Part shown: piece after piece, positions 25,041-36,366 of the stretch | Layout: every line of letters starts with the position of its first letter | Position numbering within the stretch: the stretch's first letter is position 1 | From: Rostrohypoxylon terebratum | Taxonomy: Eukaryota; Ascomycota; Sordariomycetes; Xylariales; Hypoxylaceae | NCBI GenBank assembly: GCA_022497145.1 | Contig: MU385930.1 | Span: 1-64,000 of the forward strand | Length of the DNA stretch: 64,000 nucleotides | Reading direction: 5' to 3' | Position numbers and translations under genes: made by a program | The notes under the pieces: model-generated | Databases searched by the model: none | Told to the model about the DNA's origin: nothing | What the model saw: the letters and a program-made list of their open reading frames with translations, nothing else

Positions 25041-27708
25041 ATGCGGGCTATGAGGGTTCAGCGAGCCGCAGCTGTCCTCAACGACAGCCGCATTCTCGGT
25101 TCAAAGTACAGCTCAAGATGTAGTGTTCGATTTCTCAGTGTGGGCGCTAGGGCTCCGGGCTCTCATCCTGCACCATTAATCGCAGCTCCGTTACGTGTCG
25201 AGGGACGAAGATATTTTAGCCTGACTAAATCTCGGTTCGCTGTCGTGAATGCGCAAGCGGCTGCTGCTGCTGCGTAAGACTCCTTTCTTCTTTCTCTTCT
25301 CTTCCCTTCCCTTCCCTTCAATAATTGGCGATGAAAATGTAGCTGATGTTCAGTCTACAGCTTGAAGCAGGCCGCCGAGGAAGCCGCAAATATGACTCCC
25401 GAAACTGTCTTTGAGAAGATGAGCCCGGCCGAAAAGAAACGACTTGCGAGAGTGCGCAACATTGGTATTGCCGTATGTCGCAATCGCATATTTTCTTTAT
25501 ATTTTCTTTTTTTAAAAAAGTGCAAGAGTAGACGGGGAATGCTGAACATGGATATAGGCACATATTGACAGTGGAAAAACGACTGCCACCGAGCGAGTGC
25601 TGTTTTATACCGGTCGAATCAATGCTATCCACGAAGTGAGAGGCAGAGATGGTGCGGGCGCAAAGATGGACTCTATGGAACTGGAACGAGAGAAGGGAAT
25701 TACCATCCAATCTGCTGCCACCTTTTGCGACTGGAAGAAGGTCGAAAACGGCGTGGAAGAGACTTACCACATCAACTTGATTGATACACCTGGTCACATT
25801 GATTTCACAATCGAGGTCGAACGAGCCCTGAGAGTGTTGGACGGAGCCGTCATGATTCTTTGCGCCGTCAGTGGTGTTCAGTCTCAGACTATTACGGTAG
25901 ACAGGCAAATGAAGCGATATAACATTCCTCGTATCAGTTTCGTCAACAAGATGGACCGAATGGGTGCCAACCCCTGGAAGGCTGTCGAACAGATCAACTC
26001 CAAGTTAAAGATTCCTGCTGCCGCCATTCAAATTCCTATCGGTACCGAGGATCAGTTCAAGGGTGTCGTGGACCTAATAGAAATGAAAGCCATCTATAGC
26101 GAAGGACCCAAGGGTACAATCGTCCGGCACGGCCCCGTACCCGAAAACCTGAAGGAGCTTGCGGAACAGAAGCGCCAGGAATTGATCGAGAAGCTTGCCG
26201 ACGTCGATGACGAGATTGCCGAAATCTTCTTGGATGAAGGCACACCTACTAACGAACAAATCAGCGCCGCTATTCGCAGGTCAACTATTGCATTGAAGTT
26301 TACCCCCGTCATGATGGGATCTGCGCTAGCCGACAAGGCTATCCAGCCCTTGCTTGATGCCGTCTGTGATTACTTGCCAAACCCTGCCGATGTCGAGAAC
26401 GTGGCGTTGGATCGCTCCAAGAATGAGGCTCAAACTAAGCTGGTTCCTTACAACTCGCTACCATTCGTCGGATTGGCTTTCAAGCTCGAAGAGAACAACT
26501 ATGGCCAGCTTACCTACATCCGAGTGTACCAGGGCACATTGAGAAAGGGTACTTGGTTATTTAATTCGCGAACCGACAAGAAGGTCAGGATTCCCCGTAT
26601 CGTGCGAATGCATTCCAATGAGATGGAAGATGTTTCCGAGATTGGTGCAGGTGAGATTTGCGCCGTGTTCGGTGTCGATTGCGCCTCTGGCGATACCTTC
26701 ACGGACGGAAACTTGCCGTACACCATGTCTTCTATGTTTGTGCCTGACGCGGTCATGTCGCTATCCATCAAGCCCAAGAAGAGCACGGACGCCGACAACT
26801 TTAGTAAGGCCATGAACCGTTTCCAGCGTGAAGATCCTACGTTCAGACTGTATGTCGACGAGGAAAGCGAGGAGACCATCATTTCGGGTATGGGTGAGTT
26901 GCATTTAGAAATCTACGTCGAGCGTCTGCGACGTGAGTACAGGGTTGACTGTACCACCGGTCAGCCCCGCGTCGCGTATCGTGAAACTATTACCCAGAGA
27001 GCCGATTACGATTACCTCTTGAGGAGGCAGACCGGTGGTCCTGGCGACTATGCCCGTGTCGGTGGTTGGATCGAACCTAACGATGAGCCGGAAAAGAACA
27101 CCTTCGTGAACGCAGTGGTCGGAGGTGTCATTCCGGATAAGTTCATCTCGGCTTGTGGTAAGGGTTTCGAAATCGCTTGCGAGAAGGGCCCTCTACTCGG
27201 CCATAAAGTAATCGGAGCGCGCATGGTGGTCAACGACGGAGCCACGCACGTGACAGATTCTTCAGATTACGCCTTCAGTTTGGCGGCGCAGTACGCTTTC
27301 CGTAAGGCATTCGAAGAGGCAGGTGGCCAAGTTCTTGAGCCGCTGATGAAGACAACCATCATGGCACCCAACGAATTCCAGGGTAACATTCTTATGCTTA
27401 TGAACAAGCGAAGCGCGACCATCATCGATACCGAGATCGGTTCCGAGGATTTCACGTTGATAGCGGATTGCAGTCTTAATGCCATGTTCGGGTTCAGCAC
27501 GCAGTTGAGAGCGGCTACCCAGGGTAAGGGTGAATTCAGCATGGAGTTCTCGCACTATGCGCCCGCGCCTCCTCACATGCAGTACGTTTCCCCCTTTCCC
27601 CTTCTAGATTAATGCAAGTGTCACAGACAAGTTTTACTAACGATTACTTACAGGAGAGAATTGATTGCCAAGTACCAAAAGGAGCTCGAGGCAAAGAGGA
27701 CGAAGTAA
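25041..27708 (+). CDS. MEF1: Mitochondrial elongation factor G1
   Basis: Exons are 25041-25273, 25361-25472, 25558-27581 and 27654-27708, giving 807 aa. This GTPase translocates tRNA and mRNA on the mitochondrial ribosome. A basic N-terminus of roughly 70 residues, rich in Arg, Ser and Ala and ending in a poly-Ala stretch, acts as targeting sequence. The GTPase domain shows the P-loop AHIDSGKTT (about residues 116-124, with the exon 2/3 junction splitting it from RNIGIA), REKGITIQSAA, DTPGHIDF and NKMD. Domains II-V follow with the EF-G signature YVERLRREYRVD and the G-domain IV run GGPGDYARVGGW. The C-terminus ends KELEAKRTK. The last exon codes only 17 residues. Length and motifs agree with EF-G1 and not with the recycling factor EF-G2. 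Confidence 0.97.
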
Positions 27709-28446
27709 ATACGTCCCGTTTTGGGCGAGACTATTATCTTCGCGATTGGCTTTTCTTGCATGCTATGCTTATGCTTTCTTAACGTAACTGTTCGGGCAAG
27801 TGCCGCTGCGGGTCTGCTAGCATCAGCATCAGCATCAGCATTCTGCATTCTGCATTCGGTGGGCACTGGCGTTCTTTTCAAATTTGAATAGAAATGCTCG
27901 CGCCACGATACCGCTACCGCTACGGCGATGACGGGGACGGGGGTGTACAATATGACGCGATGACATCTCACGACGTATTAGGACGTGTCGATGGCGTACT
28001 GTATATAAACAAGACTTAGATATGATAGGGGGCCTCGACGTATCGGCTGGGCATTCCGTCAATCTAGCACGGACGAAAGGTAGGAAAAAATCAAAAGGCA
28101 TTGGTACCTACTTGAAAAGGGGCAGGTATCTAAAATGCTTATACATGTATGGAGTGAATCTAGAACATGGAAATGAAGAAACTCTTCCCTCTATTTTCAG
28201 AACCTTTTTATTGAATCATTTCGTAAGTTTTTAAAAGTCCTAGCATCGTGTCATTGAGCTTAGAATCTAGGCTCTAAATTTTGGTTTCGCCACTTTTGAT
28301 TTTCCTCTTTTTCCTTTTTTAACCCCGTTCCTTTTCTCATCAGCCCATAGGTACTAGGCACTTACCTAACCAAGACCTGGTAGAACAAAAGCTACCTATA
28401 GTGGCCCAGGTAGAAGATTCACTATATCCCAAATAGCAAACCTCAT
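27709..28446. other. Convergent 3' spacer
   Basis: It separates the ends of MEF1 (plus) and LYS12 (minus). It holds a small (CATCAG)n / (CATTCTG)n simple repeat near 27821-27856. No gene seen. Confidence 0.6.
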
Positions 28447-29626
28447 CTACAACCTCTTAAGGATATCAACAACCACCTCCTCAGTCGTCGCCTTACCACC
28501 CAAATCCGGCGTCAACAGCTTACCCTCCTCCAGGTTCGCATCGACAGCAGCGTATATCTTAGCGGCGGCCTCCTCCTCGTTCAAGAACTCGAGCATGAGC
28601 GCGGTGCTGCGTAGCGTAGCGATCGGGTTCGCGATGCCCTTACCTTGGATGTCGGGCGCGCTGCCGTGGCACGGCTCGCCGATCGCAAAGCCCTCGCCCA
28701 CGTTGGCGGACGGGACTAGACCTAAAGAACCGACTAGCGCGGCGGCACCGTCGGACAAGATGTCGCCGTACAGGTTGGGCGCGACGATGACGTCGTACGC
28801 CTCGGGCTGGCGAAATAGCTTGTACACCATGCTATCGACGATCTGCTCTTCGACACCCACAGAAGCGAACTTGGGGGTCGCGAGGGCGGCGCGCGAGGCG
28901 CTGCGGAACAGGCCGTCGGTCTGCGACAGCACGTTCGACTTGTGCGTTATGGTGACAAGCGGGCTCTTATGAATCGACGACTCCGGGCCCGCCACATCGC
29001 GAATCTTCTGCCTCCTCAGCGCGATCTCCCCGGCCATCGTCGCAATGCGGCTGCTCGCGCGCTCCGAGATGCGCTTGATGGCCTCGGCGTACTTGCCGGT
29101 CGGGCTGCCAGGCACGTCGACGGTGCGCTCCTCCTTGACGTAGAGGTCCTCTGTGTTCTCGCGCACGATGACCATGTCGATGGGATTCGGGGCGGTGCGG
29201 ACGGTCTTGACGGGCCGCACGTTGGCGTACAGGTCGAGCTTCTTGCGCAGCGCGACGATGGGCGACGAGTAGCCCTTGACGGCGGACGTGGGGCTCGAGA
29301 CGGCGCCGAAGAGCGCGCCGTCGCACGACTGCTTCAGCGTCTCGACCGTCGCGTCCGGAAGCGCCGCGCCCGTGCGCTCGAAGGTCTCGAAGCCCGCGTG
29401 CAGGTCGGAGAACTCGAACTTCAGGCCGAGGGAGGAGGGAAGGGCTTCGAGGATTCGGCGGCCCGCGGGGATGACTTCGCGGCCGATGCCGTCGCCGGGG
29501 ATGAGGCCTGTTTGTTGTTGTTGTTGTTGTTAGACTTTTGGTGCATACAAGTCATTTTTTAGGATGTACATGGAATCGATAGAGGGGAAAGAAGTACTGA
29601 CCTATTCTCAGAACTCTAGAAGCCAT
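28447..29626 (-). CDS. LYS12: Homoisocitrate dehydrogenase
   Basis: Exons on the minus strand are 29626-29602 and 29507-28447, giving 361 aa. The enzyme oxidatively decarboxylates homoisocitrate to 2-oxoadipate with NAD+, in the fungal alpha-aminoadipate lysine pathway, normally in mitochondria. The N-terminus reads MASRVLRIGLIPGDGIGREVIPAG, with the nucleotide-fold start restored exactly across the intron. IVRENTEDLYVKEE is characteristic of homoisocitrate rather than isopropylmalate dehydrogenase. The metal and substrate block VIVAPNLYGDILSDGAAALVG and the NAD-binding EPCHGSAPDIQGKGIANPIA are complete. The 94-nt intron has donor GTCAGT and, unusually, a run of CAA triplets between its CTAAC branch site and the acceptor. 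A long mitochondrial presequence is not obvious. Coding GC content is high compared with MEF1 next door. Confidence 0.95.
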
Positions 29627-31852
29627 GGTGGTGGTTCAATTGGGGGGTTTACCGGTTCTGTTGGTACGAAAGCTCCAAATAAAATTTGTGTGTTTTCTTC
29701 CCATTTTGGCATTTTGGAGCTATGGCAGTCCTGGCAGAATCGTTGGTGGGGTCTCTTAATTGCCGGGATCGGAGGGGTACCGTAGCTTCCAATGCTTCCA
29801 AAACCGTTCCCAGTTCCCAAGCTTTCAAGGGTCTTGGTAGGTGGTTAATTTACCTAGAACTGCTAGGCTAGGCGGCTTAGGCTCCGCACTAAGCTGGAAT
29901 TAGGTCGGGGAACTCCTTACTTGGGACTTCCCTTCAATGCGCATTACACGTTCGATATTGCTTCTATCCTTCTATCCGCAACTAAGCAGATCTGGAGACC
30001 TGGGGGTAGAGGAAATAGAAGAAATAGAAAGAGAAGGAGCATTTGACATGGGATTAACTTTGAACATGCACATTAATATGCAAGCACCGCATTAAAATGT
30101 AACGGATCATTGCATCATTAGTGCATATTAGTGCATGCATGTCCTCCTCAAAGGGAATTTGGGGAATTTATTCGGGACCTCTGCAAACCACACCTTTTTT
30201 TTTCTCCTAGACCTCTTTTTTTTTAATTCCCAAACTCGCACACTGGCCACATCGACTAGACTGGAGACTGGAGATTCCGACAGTTCCTAAAGGGCTGAAG
30301 GATTAATAAAGGACGACGGGCTACGTCGACAACCCGCTCAACCCGCTGGACCCGGTCAATAACTCCGCAACGTTATGCTATGGGTATGATGGTATGATAG
30401 GTATGATACGTCCATCCACGATATCCATGAGGGTTCCATGATAGCTCGAAGATCTCAGGAAGGGTTGCTCGGGGCTGTTTGCTACCAATGAGGGCCAACC
30501 TGAAACATCCTATCCATATATCATTTACATATTAGTATTATATTCTTCTCGACTGATGCATGTCGGATTTATATGCACTCGTTGTCCGTACCGTTGGGTC
30601 TCGCCAACCTGTCATATGTGTCTTTTTTTCTTTCGTCGCGTCCGGGGCCTGGTTACATGATTATGGATATTTTACGAGGCACCTCCATAGCTATGATAGC
30701 ACACTGTACTATGCACTAGGCGTTGTAATTCCACGATAGCCTTTAATTCGTATCATTACGGAATACAAGTGTACCTTGGTATAGTTTCGATATTTTGTAA
30801 TTTGATATTTGATATTTAATGTTCGACTAAGAGGCTCTGGATGTTAGTAATTATGTTGAGCTTGGGCTTGGAACTATTGGATAGCTAATGCATCTTGGGT
30901 CTTTTTTATTTTTTTTATTTTTTTTATTATTCACATCTCACGCTACAACGGCTACACCAATTCTTTCTTTCTCGGCAGATAATAATATCTTGTACCTAGA
31001 TTTATACGAGCCAATGGACGATGGAATTGGCATCTCATGTTGTTGAGATGTGTCAATTTCCTTTGTCCAAGACTTATTCGATAGGGGTAGGATTCCAAGT
31101 TGTACAATTATGTCAGTGTAAGCTGAGTGAGTCACGGAATTGGTTGGTGGTGGTGGGTATAGAGTTGAATATAGAAACAGGACGGGGAACGCGACTCGGA
31201 TCTCATCCTGCATCTCCGGATAGGTCAAATCTCACAACTCACAACTCACAAGTCGCAACCTACAACCTGAAGAGGAACCATGATCATAATTCAATTTCGA
31301 CATATCAACCTGCAAACTTGTACACGCCTAGGTAGTATGTAGATGAACTGATGAACTGAACAGGAACTGCTCAATTCCAAAACCAAAACCCCCAAAAAGG
31401 ATAATCGAATAAAATTGACCCTCGGTAAGCCGTTAGACGCGTTTGGGCAGTTGGCAGTTCATGCAAGCCCCTGAATCCACTTTATCCAACATGAACTACC
31501 CCTGTCGAAATGGGCAATTTACATAGTATCTAATTAAAGGGAACCGCAGCTTTACCCAGCTTTACAGGTCGCCTTATTAGACCTGATTAGTGTCTGATTA
31601 GGTACCTTAGTTAGCAGTTATTAGGCCACATGCCGCCAAATAATTCCTAGTTCCCATCCCCATCCCCATCCCCATCCCCATCCGCATGTTCCCATGTCGA
31701 CCTTTTGGAACTTAACTTTCTCTTGATAAGTCTTTTTGACTTCTTTTTTATTTTTTAACCTTTTTATTCTTTTTCACCTTTTCTACCCTCTCAAGAGATA
31801 TCGCATAGCCATAGTCACATATCATAGTGCTATCCATTATCATTGTTTTTCT
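29627..31852. other. Intergenic, no gene seen
   Basis: No supportable gene in about 2.2 kb. It is AT-rich with poly-T stretches (30189-30225, 30902-30928) and a CCCATC hexamer repeat at 31653-31682. Confidence 0.55.
31653..31682 (+). repeat. (CCCATC)5 hexamer repeat
   Basis: Five perfect tandem copies of CCCATC. Confidence 0.9.
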
Positions 31853-31855
31853 ATG

Positions 31856-32552
31856 TACATCTATCGACATCGACATTGACATTGAAGCTACCAAACTTGC
31901 CAAAAAAAGAAAAAACCCGCCTATCCTATTGCGCTTTATTCGAATCAAACCACCACGCTCGTTTGTCTTGTTTTAGCATTTGCTTACTTGTAAAGACATC
32001 ATTAACTTGTTTCTTTTTGAAGCTTAAGCTTTGCATACGTGCAGGTACCAACATTGAACGCGATACATCACCAGCCTCACCTCTTGGGTTTGGGTAGTCT
32101 TGCTTGTCTTCTGTCTCGGGAAGCCCCTTATTAACCCTTAACTGCTACCTGACCTCCACCGCGAGCTGCCGCGAATTAAATAGCTTTGACTCAACCGCCC
32201 CCTGGTTTGAGCACTCTTAGCTCCTGCCTCCCGCCTTTCTCCTTCCTCCTCCTTTCCCCGACTTCCCGACTTACCAATTTGTCCTCCATTTCTGAGACGG
32301 TCCGACAACTATCAACAAACGAGCGAGCTGATCTGAGTCAACCAACGAGACTCAAAAATTAGGGGGCATGCCATCCGTCGTTGAAAACAGTAGCTGTTTC
32401 CCCCGGTGACAATCGTTGATATAACCGATAGAATCGTTACATCAACGATCAGCAGCAACGAGCTGGTTTTCCCCCCTTACTTGATACCCGCTCTTTCCAG
32501 CAATTGGAACTCAAAAGTCGACAAGTCACAACTTCCAAGCACAACTTCAGCA
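31856..32552 (+). promoter_or_regulatory. ATG-poor leader with one upstream ORF
   Basis: In the roughly 700 bases before the start at 32553 there is only one ATG, at 32368; it opens a 13-codon frame ending with TGA at 32407-32409. The stretch is pyrimidine-rich, with CTCC and TTTC runs. The depletion suggests a long transcribed leader. Confidence 0.5.
32368..32409 (+). promoter_or_regulatory. uORF, 13 codons
   Basis: ATG 32368 to TGA 32409 codes MPSVVENSSCFPR and lies 143 bases before the main start. It is the only upstream ATG in the proximal leader. A regulatory role is inferred. Confidence 0.45.
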
Positions 32553-34824
32553 ATGTCCGGAGTAAGGAACCTCCGCGCGATGTTCGAGAATGGAGGGGGA
32601 AACAACCCTCCAGATCGAGGTAGATCCCCTGGTCCTGGAGGTTTCGGTATGACGCGTTTTTTTGTCTTGAACACTTTATACACGCATACGCACTTGCCTT
32701 ACACGACGTGCTTTTTATACACTCTAATGTTTGCCCAATTCATCATCCACCAGCGTTCCCAATCCGCCCTTTACTTCGCCCTTGCAAAAACACATACCCA
32801 ATTCGAAACCCAGAACTACTAATTATTAGTTCAACTCCCCAGTTCCATCTTTGCTGTCAACCTTCAATCTTCAGCCCCCAACCCCCCAGCTCCTAAATTC
32901 CCTGATTCCTCTTTGGATACGTCATCTCTTTGTCATTTTGTTAGATGCCAATAGACCCCTAGATGAACTATAGCTAACGTTTTGTCTGTTCTCGCCGCTA
33001 GCATCCCCTTCTCCCTCTCATTCGCCAAGGCGGTTATCTAAGGTTCGAACTACCTTTGTAGCAGTAGAAAAGGACGGGCGCGTTGGATTGAGGAGAGAAC
33101 CTAGCGGAGATTCGGTTTCAGTAGAGAGTCGGAGGCACAGCAACGAGACCGAAGCTACACAAGCTACCACGCCACAAACCACAACAGAGAAGACAGACGT
33201 GTTTACAGACAACATGGCTAAGAACGCGTCCGTATTCAAGTCAAATCTGTCCCAGGAAGCCATTCCTGAGTCGCCAGTCCAAAACGCCCCCTCACAACCC
33301 GAACCCAAGAAGGAACAGGAGCGTCGGAGTCCTAATATTGCCCCGAACCCGAATCCAGACAAGGTCACAGACGAGGAGGAAACGAAGACAAAGTTGTTAC
33401 CAGGCAACCCGACAGATAAGGCGGCGACAAGAGGAAAGAGCGCAACGCCAGCTCCAGCTTCAACTAACGGCAAGCCAAAGGCTGCGGCTACTACCAAGCC
33501 CGCTCCCAAATCTATTCCCAAACCCGCTCCAGTTTCGACATCTTCTGCGAGATCAGTTTCGAAGCCGGCCAAATCACCCACCAAAGCGCTTAGTAACGCC
33601 GCGAGAGCTCCTCGTTCTTCGAGTGTAGGTCCGCCGAAAAGGACAACGCCTGCTCCTTCAAAGGAACATGACCCGCCAAAGAAGACGACCCCGGCAGCAG
33701 CAAAGACGACAACAACCGCTATTAAGAAGCCGGCTGCCATTAGCCTTCCTGCTTCATCAGGAAGCAGCTTTGTGAAGCCGAAGCCCAAGTCGCCTACTCG
33801 ACCCATCAACCTCCCATCCTCTCTTACTAAGCCAACCGCCTCTTCCGCTTCTAAGCTTGGAAGCGGCAGTGCGGCTCAGCCTCCCAGACAATCCCTCTCG
33901 CGGGCCTCCGCTAACGCCGGCCATCTAAACGTGGCCGCTCCTGCTCACAGGTCGCCTAGCAGGTCGAGCCTTGCTAGCGCAGGTGTCATCACCAGCAACA
34001 AGGGCCTAAGGCGTCAGAGTTCGACCCTCAGTCGACCACGACCAAGCATAGGGCCACCTCCTAAGCAACAGGCTAAGGACCACCCAGTGGTCAAGAAGGA
34101 GGCCCACGTCGATGAAAGCTTCCTTGCGCGTATGATGCGACCAACCCAGAGCAGCTCCAGCAAGACGTCGGAGAAGGTCCCCGTTACGCCGCCGCGCAAG
34201 CCCAACTCCCCGGCAACCTCTCACAAGAAGTCCGTTACCAAGGACTCGGAGACGAGTGCGAAGAAGGCGTCTGCTAAGGTCCAGGCTTCGACCAACAGCC
34301 TCAAGGCAGCTGTCGACAGCGTGAAGCCGGTTGAGAAGGAAGTCCCGACGGCAAAGGAGGTCGCTCCGGTTGTTGCTCAAGCCGAGACTGCCGAAGTTGC
34401 TGTCGACGTGGCCAAGGTCTCCACGGAGACTGCCGCTACCCCCGTCGTGGAAGAGGCTAAGGAGGTTCTCGCTGCCCCCGCCGTTGTCGATGTTGGGCAA
34501 GCCAAGGAAGAAATTGTTGAGAAGACCCCCGAGGCAGCGGTCCTTGTTGCCGAAGATGCCGATAACGTCGCAGATATCGAAGACGTCGTTCAGGAGGTTG
34601 TGGAAGAGGCTGCCACCGAGGTTTCTGCTGCTGCTAGTGAGGAGGAGGCTACCGAGGCGGTGGTTTCGGAAGCAACTGAAGAGGTCGCCCCGGTCGAGAG
34701 CGAATCCAACGAGCCTGAGGTTGAGGAACCTAAGGCTGAGGTAGCGGCAGAGGAGGTCAAGGAGGAGACGAAGGTGGAAGCTAAGGAGGATGAGGTTCGG
34801 CCGACGGGTCTTACGGAGGCTTAG
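32553..34824 (+). CDS. Long intrinsically disordered protein with charge-segregated halves
   Basis: Exons are 32553-32646 and 33002-34824, with a long 355-nt intron (GTATGA to GCTAG), giving 638 aa. I recognise no enzyme domain. The N-terminus, MSGVRNLRAMFENGG, and the stretch SPRRLSKVRTTFVAVEKDGRVG across the exon junction look like short conserved docking elements. Residues about 120-400 are basic and rich in Lys, Pro, Ala, Ser and Thr with many SP/TP sites, like microtubule- or chromatin-binding linkers. From about 420 to the end the chain is strongly acidic and rich in Val, Ala and Glu (EVVEEAATEVSAAASEEEAT). There is no signal peptide or membrane span. The SP/TP density suggests phosphorylation by proline-directed kinases. 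Function is unknown; a cytoskeletal or septal role is only a guess. Confidence 0.85.
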
Positions 34825-35850
34825 TTCGCTCTCCGCCGTACTCTACAACAGTAGCAGAAACGTTCAAACCGGGTTACGTTGGGAGGGGACACCACAATAC
34901 CAAGTTCAAGACAAGGTCCAAATTTGTTTGTATTGGCGAGGCGCAGATGACGATACCTTTTTTCTCTTAACCAAAAAAATATCCACCGGAGCATCACCTT
35001 GGACGGGGTAAAAGGAGGGAGTGGCTCTTTTTTTATACTTCTGTTTGATTTTTTAAAACCCTCCCTGGTGCTCGCGAGGCATTGCTATGGAGTTAGGTGA
35101 CGGTGATAATACCTATAGCATACCTAGACCTTGTTCTGTAAACGTTGTAAACGCCTTTTTCGTGTGGTCCCTTTTGTCAGCTTTTCACTGACTAGCGAGA
35201 CGGGGGAATGAGAGATAGGAGGAGGAAGGGGGTGGTAGAGGAGGTACCAGGTACCAATCATACTCGCGACAGCAATGATTCGACTCTTTGACAAACGTAC
35301 CTTAGGTATATTCGAATGATAACTTGTAATGAAATATATTCCTCTATGTGTTTGCTGTGTTACCATGGTTATTTTCCAACGGATGGTCGGCATGGCTGTT
35401 TGAAGCTCGACACCAAACATAATCGCAGACAAAGGGGAAGAGATGGTTGGATATATCGTGATATGTAGGTATGTATGGTACATTTCTATGATCATAGTCT
35501 GTGATTTACACACATCAAGCTTGTCACCTTCTGCTCGTCCATTCTCTTCGTCTAAGCGATTCCCGCAGATATGCCAATCCGCCAGGAGGCAAGCCGGGGA
35601 TGCCGGAGAACTTGGTAGATCAGAGGGCGAGCTCGTGTCGTCGTACCCATTGGGGGCTCCTCCGTTGCCGCAGGCTCCTCTTCGCCTCAGTTATAAGACC
35701 AAACCCCAAACCTAATCTCCCCCATATCCTCCACGCTTTCTGTAACCTGGCTGTCCTCCCACCAGTACGAGCCAGTCGAAAGCAAAACCACCGAACCGAA
35801 CCGAACCGAACCGAACCGGTTCGAGATCGCGGGACGGCGAAACCGATACC
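34825..35850. other. Convergent 3' spacer
   Basis: It separates the ends of the disordered-protein gene (plus) and uS8m (minus). A CCGAA pentamer array with a palindrome lies next to the uS8m stop. No gene seen. Confidence 0.6.
35791..35823. repeat. (CCGAA)5 array ending in a 12-bp palindrome
   Basis: Five perfect CCGAA units at 35791-35815 run into CGAACCGGTTCG (35812-35823), a perfect palindrome, 28 bases beyond the uS8m stop codon on that gene's 3' side. In the uS8m transcript it could form a short hairpin. Confidence 0.85.
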
Positions 35851-36366
35851 TTAAAACAATGTACGCTTATAGGGCCCAGCACGACACAACAACGCGCCGC
35901 CGACCTTCTTCGCCACAGCCTCCCTTATATCCAAGGTGCCGAGAGAGGTGGCGACGACGATGGACTCGCCGATGTTCAGGCCGCGCTGGTACTTGCTGTC
36001 GAAGCCCCTGGAGAGCTTCTCGAGGACGTTGAGCTTGGCGGTGCTGATGCGCTTGGGGGTGCTGATGACCTCGAGGGTGCCGAGGACGGGGACGCCGCCG
36101 CCCTCGCGGTTGTACTTGAGGCCGATCCACAGCCGTTGCTTGGCGACGTTGGCGGTGGTCATGGGCTCGGGCTCGTGCGTGGATATGGTGGCCGGGTCGG
36201 GCGGCTGCGGGCCCCCCCGCGTCACGAAGGAGATGAAGCCGCTGCGGTGCAGGCACATCGCCACCGCCAGGTTGTACTTGGTGAAGGGCACCGAGGTCAG
36301 CCCCAGCCGCGCCGCGGAGGCGTTCTGCAGGTGCGAGCAGAAATTCGATATGTTGATGAAGCCCAT
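35851..36366 (-). CDS. MRPS8: Mitochondrial small-subunit ribosomal protein uS8m
   Basis: Single-exon minus-strand frame of 171 aa. It starts MGFINISNFCSHLQNASAARLGLTSVPFTKYNLAVAMCLHRSGFISF in segments that match the fungal mitochondrial uS8 N-terminal domain, followed by TRGGPQPPDPATIST. The C-terminal rRNA-binding part, including LNVLEKLSRGFDSKYQRGLNIGESIVVATSLGTLDIREAVAKKVGGALLC, ends in a short basic tail. The start is the first ATG at the family N-terminus; no extra presequence is needed in fungal homologues. It acts in the mitoribosomal 37S subunit. Two other mitochondrial translation genes, MEF1 and mS26, are in the same window. Confidence 0.92.
   Translation of the reverse strand: MGFINISNFCSHLQNASAARLGLTSVPFTKYNLAVAMCLHRSGFISFVTRGGPQPPDPATISTHEPEPMTTANVAKQRLWIGLKYNREGGGVPVLGTLEVISTPKRISTAKLNVLEKLSRGFDSKYQRGLNIGESIVVATSLGTLDIREAVAKKVGGALLCRAGPYKRTLF

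Noticed and set aside
28942..29562. 206-codon open frame on the plus strand
   Set aside because: Antisense shadow of LYS12, whose family motifs are complete on the minus strand.
33018..33809. 263-codon minus-strand frame rich in Val, Phe and Gly, which looks membrane-like
   Set aside because: It is antisense to the Lys/Pro/Ala/Ser-rich exon of the disordered protein; antisense of such codons gives hydrophobic residues automatically.
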